Of a stretch of 64,000 bases of DNA, positions 49,701 to 56,998 are shown one piece after another. The stretch covers positions 229,512-293,511 of the forward strand of contig NZ_MKTH01000024.1 of the NCBI RefSeq assembly GCF_001898175.1. Direction: 5' to 3'. This DNA is from Cellulomonas sp. 73-92. Its GTDB lineage: Bacteria; Actinomycetota; Actinomycetes; Actinomycetales; Cellulomonadaceae. Made by a program: the position numbers and the translations under genes. Numbering within the stretch: the stretch's first letter is position 1; each line of letters opens with the position of its first letter. The notes beneath the pieces were generated by a model that did no database searches, was not told where the DNA came from, and saw only the letters and a list, made by a program, of their open reading frames with translations.

Positions 49701-49856
49701 GACACGCCGATCGAGGAACATCGGGAATCGGTCGGGCTCGGCGGGCTCGTAGGTGCGCATGACGACGGGCTGGCTCCATGCGATGGCCTCGCCGCTCGCG
49801 AGCTGTCGGGCCAGCGGCGCGGGCGGGTCTGGCAGGAGAAGCCGATCGTGTTCCAC
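46770..49856 (-). CDS. DUF5107 domain protein with TPR repeats
   Basis: 1028 residues from a GTG at 49856. The N-terminal half (residues about 25-340) is DUF5107: YEPAEPDRFPMFLDRRVYQGSSGRVYP, LENRWIRLMVLPELGGRIHVG and a beta-rich galactose-mutarotase-like fold (GGVEFNWPQHH). The second half (about 520-1010) is built of tetratricopeptide-like repeats, including a run of ALELYDRAIALD-type helices. No signal peptide. DUF5107-TPR proteins usually occur beside sugar-catabolism genes; the activity is unknown. It is divergent from the AraC gene. Confidence 0.85.
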   Translation of the reverse strand: MEHDRLLLPDPPAPLARQLASGEAIAWSQPVVMRTYEPAEPDRFPMFLDRRVYQGSSGRVYPMPFIDRVATESRPRRWQAVHLENRWIRLMVLPELGGRIHVGLDKTASYDFFYRNNVIKPALVGLAGPWISGGVEFNWPQHHRPATFLPVQTEIEGSPDGTVTVWCSDHDPFTRMKGMHGIRLRPDRAVVEVVVRLHNRTSQAQTFLWWANVAARVHDEYQSFFPTDVRFVADHARRAITAFPEADRPYYGVDYPARAADGRDRLDFYRNIPVPTSYMVTDSVDDFFGGYDHRARAGFVHVADHRIAPGKKQWTWGDAAFGHAWDRLLTDGDGPYVELMAGVYTDNQPDFAWLEPGETKTFTQTWYPIQEIGPAQQANQDAAVRLDVVGDSVRVGLCVTSDRPGSTVRVAVGPRVVLDRRVDLAPGKPFLMNVPAHGAAAEEVEVLVVQAGTEIIRWRPRPVSRGAEPWVAVEPAAPEDMSTVEELYLTGIHLAQYRHPTRSPLPYWNEALRRDPGDARTHIALADDRLRRADVEGAEEHARRAIARLTRRNGNPRDGEASYLLGLALVRQGRSEEAYDALAKSAWDGRWSGPASLELARIDARAGRWAEAAARADAALRGCPEDSRAETVRVVALRHLGRVPEADDVLTAWLTRDRLDQVGRELAGFARSGDGRTLIDVASELASAGALENAESVLADAEQAEPTAAGELRPLAAYHRAVVLEALGDHAKAADARRRARAMDDTWCFPAGHADHDALRAALRADQRDDRAASLLGMLLYDAGRQREALELWLAAIARGARDSVIMRNAAIALVNLDGEDERALELYDRAIALDTNARLLYERDQLLARMGAGASVRVTLLDQARPEVLRRDDLTAVYCEELVKVGRAVEALAILESRQFAPWEGGEGAVISVWESTTTTLAALAQGRGDLEGAAGFLRRAIEIPENLGEARHPLTDTRQLHERLACVLDRLGANEEAVAVRSRAVTSDAEPAGAVTDGSPIDYFATSLPDLLLFHRDEQPAPKPTS

Positions 49857-49863
49857 CCCTTGA

Positions 49864-49890
49864 TCCCACCGGAGGACCCGACCGGTGGGA
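49864..49890. promoter_or_regulatory. Inverted repeat between DUF5107 and AraC genes
   Basis: Perfect 9-bp arms, TCCCACCGG (49864-49872) and CCGGTGGGA (49882-49890), with a 9-base spacer. It lies just upstream of the DUF5107 start and within the AraC gene's promoter region. It is followed by a second repeat, CTGTCC-TC-GGACAG (49925-49938), 9 bases before the AraC start. Candidate operators for the divergent pair. Confidence 0.55.
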
Positions 49891-49947
49891 ATGGCGATAC
49901 GACCGCAGTACCTGGACGATCGGACTGTCCTCGGACAGGATGAGGAC

Positions 49948-50811
49948 GTGCCGATCCAGGAGGGATTCAGGAACCAACGGCTCGTCGTGGTGCCGCGACC
50001 CGCCGTCGCGGAGGCGTTGGAGCGCCCGGTCACGAGGCGACTCGTGGTGACCGACGCGGGCTACTACCCGGAGGCCCGCGACCACTTGATGCGCCGCCCA
50101 CGCGGCGCCCCGGAGACGATCGTCATCGTCTGCGCCTCGGGCAACGGATGGATTCGGATCGGGGACTCCGTGCACCGCGTCGCGCCGCGATCGGCCGCCG
50201 TCATCCCGCGTTCCGTGCCTCATTCGTACGGGGCCGGCGACGGGCAGCCCTGGACGATCTGGTGGTGCCACCTGCGCGGCACGGATGTTGCCGAGCTCGC
50301 CGGCTCGATGGGCGTGTCGCCTGCCAAGCCGATCGTGGCCGTGCGGGGCATCGAGCGTGCGGTTGCCCTCCTCGACGAGATCGTCTCGGGCCTGGAACGC
50401 GACCAGTCGCCCGCGCGCCTGGTCGCGGCGGCTGGGGCCGCGTGGAAGCTGCTGACGCAGATCAGCGTGGACCAGGTGTTCCCGGCGCCCGGCGACCCGC
50501 TCCAGCGGGCCATGACCTACCTCGCGGACCGGCTCGACGGGTCAGTGCCCGTACCGGACCTGGCACGCCTGGTCGGCGTGTCTCCGTCCCACCTGACGGC
50601 GCTCTTCAGGAAGGCGACCGGTGGCGGGGTCCTGGCCCACCACACGGCGCTGCGCATGTCGCGAGCTCGTCAGCTGCTCGACACCAGCAACGCGACGATC
50701 GCGGAGATCGCCCGGGAGGTCGGCTACGACGACCCCCTCTACTTCTCGCGGCAGTTCCGCCGCCACCACGCGATGAGCCCGCGGGACTACCGGGCGAGAG
50801 ACTCCGGCTGA
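49948..50811 (+). CDS. AraC-family regulator
   Basis: 287 residues from a GTG at 49948 (GGATGAGG upstream). An N-terminal cupin-like sensor domain (GNGWIRIGDSVHRVAPRSA, PRSVPHSYGAGDGQPWTIWW) is followed by a C-terminal AraC DNA-binding domain: LARLVGVSPSHLTALFRKAT and IAEIAREVGYDDPLYFSRQF with FRRHHAMSPRDYR. It is the probable activator of the alpha-galactoside operon and/or DUF5107 gene. Its end overlaps the convergent epimerase gene by 25 bases. Confidence 0.9.
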   Translation: MPIQEGFRNQRLVVVPRPAVAEALERPVTRRLVVTDAGYYPEARDHLMRRPRGAPETIVIVCASGNGWIRIGDSVHRVAPRSAAVIPRSVPHSYGAGDGQPWTIWWCHLRGTDVAELAGSMGVSPAKPIVAVRGIERAVALLDEIVSGLERDQSPARLVAAAGAAWKLLTQISVDQVFPAPGDPLQRAMTYLADRLDGSVPVPDLARLVGVSPSHLTALFRKATGGGVLAHHTALRMSRARQLLDTSNATIAEIAREVGYDDPLYFSRQFRRHHAMSPRDYRARDSG

Positions 50812-51731
50812 CGCAGACGGATCGCCCACCTCCAGGTTCGAGAGCCGTTGGGAGGCAGGCGGTACAGGTCCACACCGCTGCGGAGCGCGTTCGGAGGCGC
50901 GCTCATCGGCTCGACCGCAACGGCGCGGCGGGGACCGTCGTCCGTCATCAGGTCGGGGGCCACGTACCACTGGGTCCACGGCAGGGTGGCATCCGCCCAG
51001 AGCTCGACCGCACGACCGTCTTCCGCCGACAGTCGGTGGACCAGTCCGCGGCTCGCGATGTCCATGCGCCGGTACAGGGCATGGGCCGGCACGTCGTCGA
51101 CCGGATGTGGGGCACGGACGTCCTCGGTGGCCCCGCGGACATCGCGTGGCACGCCGGGAAGGTTGCGCGCGTCCAGCAGCCACGCCCGATCGGCGTCGAT
51201 CGACACGCGCAGGTCGTCGAGCGGGGTGTCGCCCAGCCGGAGGTAGGGGTGCACGCCGACGGCCACCGGCGCCGCGCGTGTCCCACGGTTCTCCAGGTCG
51301 ACACGTGCGCTCAGCCCGTCCGGATGCAGGCTGTACCCGACGCGCACCTCGAGCGCGAACGGGTACCCGGGCTGCGGGTCGATGGTCGTCCGCAGCTCCA
51401 CGCTCGATGCGCTGCGCGCGCGCACGGCGAAGTCGGTCTGCGCGAGAAGGCCATGGATGGCGTTGCCGAGCTCGGGCTCGTTGACCGGCAGCTGCAGGCG
51501 CTGCCCGTCGTACCACCACGTCCCGTCCTCGACGCGGTTCGGCCACGGGGCCAGGACGGCGCCGGCCATCCCGGGGAGGTCGGGCACCCGGGTGGTCGGC
51601 TCGACCAGGGCGATCCCGTCCACCGTGAGGCTGCGGACTGCGGCCGCACGCGCCGAGATGGTTGCGGTGGTCTCGTGCTCGGTGCCGACGTGTCGCAGCT
51701 GAACGACGTCCGATGCTTGGAGCTCCTTCAC
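50787..51731 (-). CDS. Aldose 1-epimerase family protein
   Basis: 314 residues; the GTG at 51731 overlaps the stop of the alpha-galactosidase gene (GTGA). Galactose-mutarotase fold: AVLAPWPNRVEDGTWWYDG, GNAIHGLLAQTDF (catalytic-region histidine), VGVHPYLRLGDTP (second histidine) and a late EPMSAPPNAL with glutamate as general base region. It converts beta- to alpha-anomers of released sugar, matching a location directly after the alpha-galactosidase gene. Confidence 0.9.
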   Translation of the reverse strand: MKELQASDVVQLRHVGTEHETTATISARAAAVRSLTVDGIALVEPTTRVPDLPGMAGAVLAPWPNRVEDGTWWYDGQRLQLPVNEPELGNAIHGLLAQTDFAVRARSASSVELRTTIDPQPGYPFALEVRVGYSLHPDGLSARVDLENRGTRAAPVAVGVHPYLRLGDTPLDDLRVSIDADRAWLLDARNLPGVPRDVRGATEDVRAPHPVDDVPAHALYRRMDIASRGLVHRLSAEDGRAVELWADATLPWTQWYVAPDLMTDDGPRRAVAVEPMSAPPNALRSGVDLYRLPPNGSRTWRWAIRLRQPESLAR

Positions 51732-53866
51732 GACGTCGCGGCGACCTGCAGGAGCACCGAATGGTCCACGTCAAGGGACGGTGCTTCGACGCCGACGGTC
51801 TCGAGCACGCGGCCGGTCTGGACCAACGCGGCGGTCATCCAGGGCGGACGTTGCCCCTCCGGCACGGGGTCGCCGACGGCGAGCTCGGCCACCTCGTAGC
51901 GCCGGTCGGGGGCGAGTCCGGGCAGCCGGAGCCTGGCCGGTGGCCAGCCGGCGGGACGGTCGAGCACGGCGAAGTGGTAGAGGGCGCGATCCTGGTCGGG
52001 AGCCACGACACCCTCGAGCCGCACCTCCGGCGTCGTGTCGGCGTGGACGACCGTGCCGGCGTGGAGCAGGGCCCGCCAGTCCTTGTGCGCGGCGACCCAC
52101 GCTGCCGTCCGCTCGAACGTGTCGTCGTCGACCGCGGTCAGGTCGAGCTCCACGCCGAGGTTCCCCCAGAAGGCGACCGCCGCGCGGAAGTCCAGACCGG
52201 CGTGGCGATGGGTGGTGTGCGCCTCACCGGATCCGATGTGGGTGCCCATCAGCTCCGGCGGCAGCAAGAGCCCGGTCCACCGTTGGATGTCGAGCCTGTC
52301 GTGCGGGTCGTTGCAGTCGCTCGGCCACACGCGGTCGGTGCGGTCGAGCACGCCGAGGTCGGCCCGCCCACCGCCGCTCGCGCAGGACTCGATCTCCAGG
52401 CGAGGGAACCTGCTCCTCAGCTCGTCCATCATCCGGTAGGCCCGCAGCGTCTGCTCCCGCACGCCGGCTCGCCCGTCGAACGAGTGGCCCGCGTCGGTGA
52501 GCGAACGGTTGTGGTCCCACTTGATGAAGTCGATGCCCAGCTCGTCGACGAGAAGCGTGACGCGGTCGTGGACCAGGCGGAACGCCTCCGCATGGGCAAG
52601 GTCCAGCACGTGCTGGTGGCGCGACGGCAGCCCGGGGCCGTGGCCCGCGTCGAAGACCCAGTCGGGGTGCGCCCGGGCCAGCTCGGAGTCGAGGCTGATC
52701 ATCTCCGGCTCGAACCAGAGGCCGAACTGCATGCCGAGGTCGTGCACCCGCGAGGAGAGCGGGGCGAGGCCCCGCGGCCAGACCTCCGGGTCGACGAGCC
52801 AGTCGCCGAGGGATGTGTGATCGTCGCGGCGGCCCAGGAACCAGCCGTCGTCGAGGACGAAGCGCTCCGCCCCGAGCTCGGCGCTGCGCTCCGCCATCCT
52901 CAGCAGGGGCTCGAGCGACTGCTGGAAGTAGACGGACTCCCAGGTGTTCACCAGCACCGGTCGGGGCGACGCGGGGTGCCCGGGCCGTGCACGCAGGTAG
53001 CGGTGGAAGCGCGCCGAGAGCGCGTCGAGGCCCTCTCCCCAGGACGCGAGGAGCCGGGGACCGCGGTATCGCTCCCCCGCAGCAAGCACCACCTCGTCCG
53101 GCAGCATCAGCTCTCCGGCGCGCAGCAGGCGAGACCCGGCTGGCGTCAGCTCGGCGGCCAGGGCCTGGTTGCCGCTCCACGCCAGGTGCACGGCCCACAC
53201 CCGGCCGGCCCGAAAACCGAACCCGGGCGCCCCGACGCACATCAACGACGAGCCGTCGAGGCCGGGCTTGCCGCCCCGGCTCTCGCGCAGCCACACCCCT
53301 GCCGGGAGCGGGTGCCGCTGGGGAACCCGCTCCCGAGCCCATCTGCCGGTCCAGTCGAGGATCTCGGCGGCCTCGTCGGGGATCGGCACGGCCGGTTCGA
53401 GCACGTCGAGACGGAACGCGTCCTGTCCCTCGTTCACGAGCTCGACCCCCAGGCACAACAGGCCTTGGTCCGTCAGCTCGAGGTCCACCACCATCCGCAG
53501 GAGGCCCACCTCGTCGACCGCCTCGGTGCGCAGCCGGGCGCGCCCCTCAGTCTCGGAGAGCTCGCTGCGCGCGTCGCGGAAGAGCGGGGCGAAGTCCCTC
53601 CCCCGGCGGCTGCCCGCGATGCCCGGCCGGCCGAGCCATCCTTCGGCGAGCTGCGGGACCACGGGGATCGGCTGGGGGTAGGTGATGGCGCTGTCGCCCA
53701 CGGTCGGCTGGACCGAGGACGCCAGGGAGACGAGGTCCGCCGTGGTGGCCTCGCCCAGGTCCGGACCCCAGTGCAGGATCCGCGGCAGTCGCCCGCCGCG
53801 AAGGTCTACCACGACGCTCGTCCCCCCACGCCGGAGGTGGACCAGCTCAGTCGCCAGGACGTTCAC
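51728..53866 (-). CDS. GH36 alpha-galactosidase
   Basis: 712 residues, standard for GH36. The catalytic barrel includes FVLDDGWFLGRRDDHTSLGDW, LWFEPEMISLDSELARAHPDW, the nucleophile aspartate in DFIKWDHNRSL, SCASGGGRADLGVL, and the acid/base aspartate in VWPSDCNDPHDR. There is no signal peptide, so it should cleave imported alpha-galactosides (melibiose, raffinose-type sugars) inside the cell. The GTG start is 5 bases after the permease stop. Confidence 0.93.
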   Translation of the reverse strand: MNVLATELVHLRRGGTSVVVDLRGGRLPRILHWGPDLGEATTADLVSLASSVQPTVGDSAITYPQPIPVVPQLAEGWLGRPGIAGSRRGRDFAPLFRDARSELSETEGRARLRTEAVDEVGLLRMVVDLELTDQGLLCLGVELVNEGQDAFRLDVLEPAVPIPDEAAEILDWTGRWARERVPQRHPLPAGVWLRESRGGKPGLDGSSLMCVGAPGFGFRAGRVWAVHLAWSGNQALAAELTPAGSRLLRAGELMLPDEVVLAAGERYRGPRLLASWGEGLDALSARFHRYLRARPGHPASPRPVLVNTWESVYFQQSLEPLLRMAERSAELGAERFVLDDGWFLGRRDDHTSLGDWLVDPEVWPRGLAPLSSRVHDLGMQFGLWFEPEMISLDSELARAHPDWVFDAGHGPGLPSRHQHVLDLAHAEAFRLVHDRVTLLVDELGIDFIKWDHNRSLTDAGHSFDGRAGVREQTLRAYRMMDELRSRFPRLEIESCASGGGRADLGVLDRTDRVWPSDCNDPHDRLDIQRWTGLLLPPELMGTHIGSGEAHTTHRHAGLDFRAAVAFWGNLGVELDLTAVDDDTFERTAAWVAAHKDWRALLHAGTVVHADTTPEVRLEGVVAPDQDRALYHFAVLDRPAGWPPARLRLPGLAPDRRYEVAELAVGDPVPEGQRPPWMTAALVQTGRVLETVGVEAPSLDVDHSVLLQVAATS

Positions 53867-53870
53867 CGAC

Positions 53871-54731
53871 TCATCCCTTCAGTCCGCTGCTGGCGATCCC
53901 GGCGAAGAACTGCCGGCGTAGCAGCAGGAAGACGAGCACCAACGGGGCCAGGCAGACGAGTGCGCCGGCCATGAGCGTGGGGTAGTCCGTTCCGTACTGC
54001 CCCTGCATGGCCGCCAGGCCCACCGTCAGTGGCCGGTTCGCCCCCGTCGGGGTCACGATCAGCGGCCAGAGCAGGTCGTTCCACGAGTACAGCGATGTCA
54101 GCACGGCCAGTGCGGCGATCATCGGCCGGGCCATCGGGAGCATCACGTGCCAGAAGACCTGCCAGGTGTTGGCACCGTCCAACCTGGCGGCCTCCTCGAA
54201 CTCGGCGGGCAGGCCGCGAAATGCCTGCCGCAGGAGGAACGTCCCGAAGGCCGAGAACATCCCGGGGATGGCCAGGGCCGGTAGCTTGCTCAGCAGTCCG
54301 AGCTCTTTCATGATCTCGAACTGCCCGAGCAGGAAGAGCTGGCTGGGAACCATCAGCATCAGCAGGTACAACGTGAACACCAGGTCGCGCCCGGGAAATC
54401 GCAGCCGGGCGAAGGCATACCCCGCCAGGGACGCCACGAACAGCTGCCCGGCGACCCGCATCACCAGTGACGACACGGACACCATGAACTGTCGCAGGAA
54501 CGGCACCGTCTGGAAGAACGTCGCGTAGGCATGCACGGTCGGCGCGGTGGGCAGAAGGGTCGGCGGCAGCGACGCGACCTCGTTCGGGGTCTTGAACGAC
54601 GTCAGGATCTGCCAGATGAACGGCACGATCATCAGCGCGGCACCGAGGATGAGCACCGCATGGACCACCATCTCGCCGCGCCGCGAGCCGCCTCGGCGCG
54701 AGGCCGGGCGGGCGATCTCGGTCTCAGACAT
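53871..54731 (-). CDS. Carbohydrate ABC permease, MalG/MsmG-like
   Basis: 286 residues, six membrane helices. The EAA-type loop reads EFEEAARLDGANTWQVFWHVMLPMARP, the contact site for the ATPase. ATG at 54731 overlaps the end of the first permease by 8 bases. As is common for CUT1 systems, no ATPase gene is in this operon; a shared MsiK-like ATPase elsewhere would energise it. Confidence 0.92.
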   Translation of the reverse strand: MSETEIARPASRRGGSRRGEMVVHAVLILGAALMIVPFIWQILTSFKTPNEVASLPPTLLPTAPTVHAYATFFQTVPFLRQFMVSVSSLVMRVAGQLFVASLAGYAFARLRFPGRDLVFTLYLLMLMVPSQLFLLGQFEIMKELGLLSKLPALAIPGMFSAFGTFLLRQAFRGLPAEFEEAARLDGANTWQVFWHVMLPMARPMIAALAVLTSLYSWNDLLWPLIVTPTGANRPLTVGLAAMQGQYGTDYPTLMAGALVCLAPLVLVFLLLRRQFFAGIASSGLKG

Positions 54732-55671
54732 CCACGACCCACTTTCGTTGCAGCCGGAACTGGATCGCGGTGGCCGCCATGATCACCATGAGCAGGACGA
54801 CGGCGATTGCGGCCGCGTAGCCCTGCTTGAACTGCACGAATGCCGCCTCGTAGAACAGGTAGACGATCGTCTTCGAGCCGTCGATGGCCGTGTTGTTCAC
54901 ACTCCCCAGCATGATGAAGACGAGGTCGAACATCTGCAGGGCGGAGATGACCGTCAGGATGACGACGAAGAAGATCGTGGGCGACAGCAGCGGCACGGTG
55001 ATCGAGCGGAACTGGCGGGCTCGACCCGCGCCGTCCAGCGCCGAGGCCTCGTACAGCTCGGGCGAGATGCCCTGCAGGCCGGCTCCGAGAATGATCAAGT
55101 TGATCCCGAGCCCCATCCAGATCCCGACGGCGGCGAAGGCCCAGATGGTGAACCGGGCATCGGCCACCCAGTACTCGCCGGGAATCCCGAACCTCGAGAG
55201 CACCCAGTTCAGGAGGCCGAAGTCGCCGTTGAGGATGAGCCGCCACACCATCCCGATGGCCACCGGAAGGGTCACCACGGGCAGGAAGAAGAGCACCTGG
55301 TAGATGGTGCGGCCGCGCGTGACCTGCTCGATGAGAGCGGCGAGCACGACTGCGAGCGGTACTCCGAGCAGGACGAGGGCCGTGTAGAGCATCGAGTTGC
55401 GCAGCGCGTGCCAGAACGCGTCGTTGCTGATGAGGTTCGAGTAGTTCTGGACGCCCACGAACTTCGACGGGCCGAACAGCGCGTTGCCCTTGAAGCTCTT
55501 GAGGAACGTCTCGAGAAAGGGCCAGAGGTAGAGCACGGCCAGCCCGAGGGTGGCCGGCGCGATCATGAGGACGGCCCACCAGTCGGTCCTGCGGCGCGTC
55601 CTTCGCGTGGGGGTCGGGGTCCCGGTGCGGCGGACGCGCCGCCGCACCGGGACCCGGGTTGCCGTCGACAT
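54724..55671 (-). CDS. Carbohydrate ABC permease, MalF/MsmF-like
   Basis: 315 residues from the ATG at 55671, which overlaps the stop of the binding-protein gene. After an arginine-rich N-terminus (encoded by the large hairpin at 55617-55655) come six helices with FLETFLKSFKGNALFGPSKFVG and the EAA-type loop ELYEASALDGAGRARQFRSITVPLL. It pairs with the MalG-like permease to import an oligosaccharide. Confidence 0.92.
   Translation of the reverse strand: MSTATRVPVRRRVRRTGTPTPTRRTRRRTDWWAVLMIAPATLGLAVLYLWPFLETFLKSFKGNALFGPSKFVGVQNYSNLISNDAFWHALRNSMLYTALVLLGVPLAVVLAALIEQVTRGRTIYQVLFFLPVVTLPVAIGMVWRLILNGDFGLLNWVLSRFGIPGEYWVADARFTIWAFAAVGIWMGLGINLIILGAGLQGISPELYEASALDGAGRARQFRSITVPLLSPTIFFVVILTVISALQMFDLVFIMLGSVNNTAIDGSKTIVYLFYEAAFVQFKQGYAAAIAVVLLMVIMAATAIQFRLQRKWVVDV
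55617..55655. repeat. 17-bp perfect hairpin inside the start of the MalF-like gene
   Basis: Arms GGGTCCCGGTGCGGCGG (55617-55633) and CCGCCGCACCGGGACCC (55639-55655) are exact complements around a 5-base loop. On the coding (minus) strand it covers about codons 6-19 of the permease, 16 bases after its start codon and just after the binding-protein stop. A stem this strong is well placed to give more binding-protein than permease message or translation. Confidence 0.85.
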
Positions 55672-56972
55672 CAGCCTGCGGCCAGGACCTTGTCGATCGC
55701 CGCGCTGTAGTCCTTCGCAGCCTGCTCCACGGGCACCTGACCGTTCCAGGCCGGCGTCAGGTACTGGGTCTGCAGCCCCTGCCACTCGGCCGCGTTGCCC
55801 TGGACGGGGAGCGGCACGGCGTACTTGCTGGCGTCGATGAACACCTGCAGGTCCTTGAAGTCGGGCATGGCGCTCATCCAGGTCTGCTCGGTCCCGGCGT
55901 AGGCCGGCAGGACGGCCCCGCTCTTCGCCTGGATGTTCGCCGCCTCCTGACCGCTGGCGAACAGGAGGAACTTCTTGACCTCCTGCGGGTGCTTGGTCCC
56001 GGCGAAGCCCACGTTCTCGATGCCGCTGGAGACGGTGGCGCGGCCCGCAGGTCCCACAGGCAGGGGCGCGACGCCGATGTTCGGACGCAGCGCGGTGTTG
56101 TTGTACAGCTGCAGGGCCCAGTAGGCGCCGGACATGTACATGGCCACCTTGCCCTGCTCGAACATGGTCTCAGCCTCGGTGTCGGACATCTGCTGAAGGG
56201 TGGGCGACGAACCGTCCTTCATGATGTCGGTCCAGAACTGAATGCCCTTGATCGCCTCGGGGGTGTCCAGCGCGGCGTGCTTGCCGTCCGCGGCGATCAC
56301 GCGACCGCCGGCCTGGAAGATGGTGTTGTAGTACCCGCTCTGGTAGTCGATCGGGGCCGCGGTGCCCCACACGCCCTTCTTGGTCAGGGCCTTGGCGGTC
56401 GCACGGAAGTCAGCCCAGGTCCAGTCGGCCGTGGGGTAGGCGACACCGGCAGCGTCGAACAGCGCCTTGTTGTACCAGACGGCGTTGGTGTCGAAGTCCT
56501 TGGGAAGCCCGTAGATCTTGCCGTCCCCCTGGTCGTACAGGTCGATGACGGCCTTCGGGTACTTCGACAGGTCGACGTTCTCGGCCTTGATCTCGTCGCT
56601 GATGTCCAGCAGCTGGCCGCCCGCGGCATAGGGACGGATCTGCTGGGCGAGCATCCAGAACGCGTCCGGCGCGGTCCCTCCCTGGGCACCGGTCTGCAAC
56701 GTCGACCAGTACTGGGGCCACGGCAGCTCCTGGACGTTGACGGTGATGTTCGGGTTCTCCTTGGTGAACGCGGCTGCGATCTCCTTCATCGCAGGAGTCT
56801 GGGTACCGGCCCACACCTCATAGGTGATGGTCACCGGCGCGGCAGGTGTGGTGGCCGCAGCGCCGGTGGTAGCTCCGGCGGTGCTCGTCGGCGTCCCGTT
56901 CCCACTGCTGCACGCTGCCAGCAGCGCGATGCCCGCCGCCGCGGCGACGACGCCCAACCGTCTCTTGTGCAT
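55671..56972 (-). CDS. Carbohydrate ABC substrate-binding lipoprotein (CUT1)
   Basis: 433 residues from the ATG at 56972 (GAAAGGA upstream; the longer frame adds ten residues before the signal). Lipobox LLAACSS gives a lipid-anchored protein after a positive MHKRR N-terminus. The SBP_bac_1 domain shows VWAGTQTPAMKEIAAAFTKE, DAFWMLAQQIRPYA, LPKDFDTNAVWYNKALFDAAG and VAMYMSGAYWALQLY. It should bind an alpha-galactoside for import by the two permeases downstream. Confidence 0.92.
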   Translation of the reverse strand: MHKRRLGVVAAAAGIALLAACSSGNGTPTSTAGATTGAAATTPAAPVTITYEVWAGTQTPAMKEIAAAFTKENPNITVNVQELPWPQYWSTLQTGAQGGTAPDAFWMLAQQIRPYAAGGQLLDISDEIKAENVDLSKYPKAVIDLYDQGDGKIYGLPKDFDTNAVWYNKALFDAAGVAYPTADWTWADFRATAKALTKKGVWGTAAPIDYQSGYYNTIFQAGGRVIAADGKHAALDTPEAIKGIQFWTDIMKDGSSPTLQQMSDTEAETMFEQGKVAMYMSGAYWALQLYNNTALRPNIGVAPLPVGPAGRATVSSGIENVGFAGTKHPQEVKKFLLFASGQEAANIQAKSGAVLPAYAGTEQTWMSAMPDFKDLQVFIDASKYAVPLPVQGNAAEWQGLQTQYLTPAWNGQVPVEQAAKDYSAAIDKVLAAG

Positions 56973-56998
56973 GGGGGTCCTTTCGTGTGCTCCGGTCG

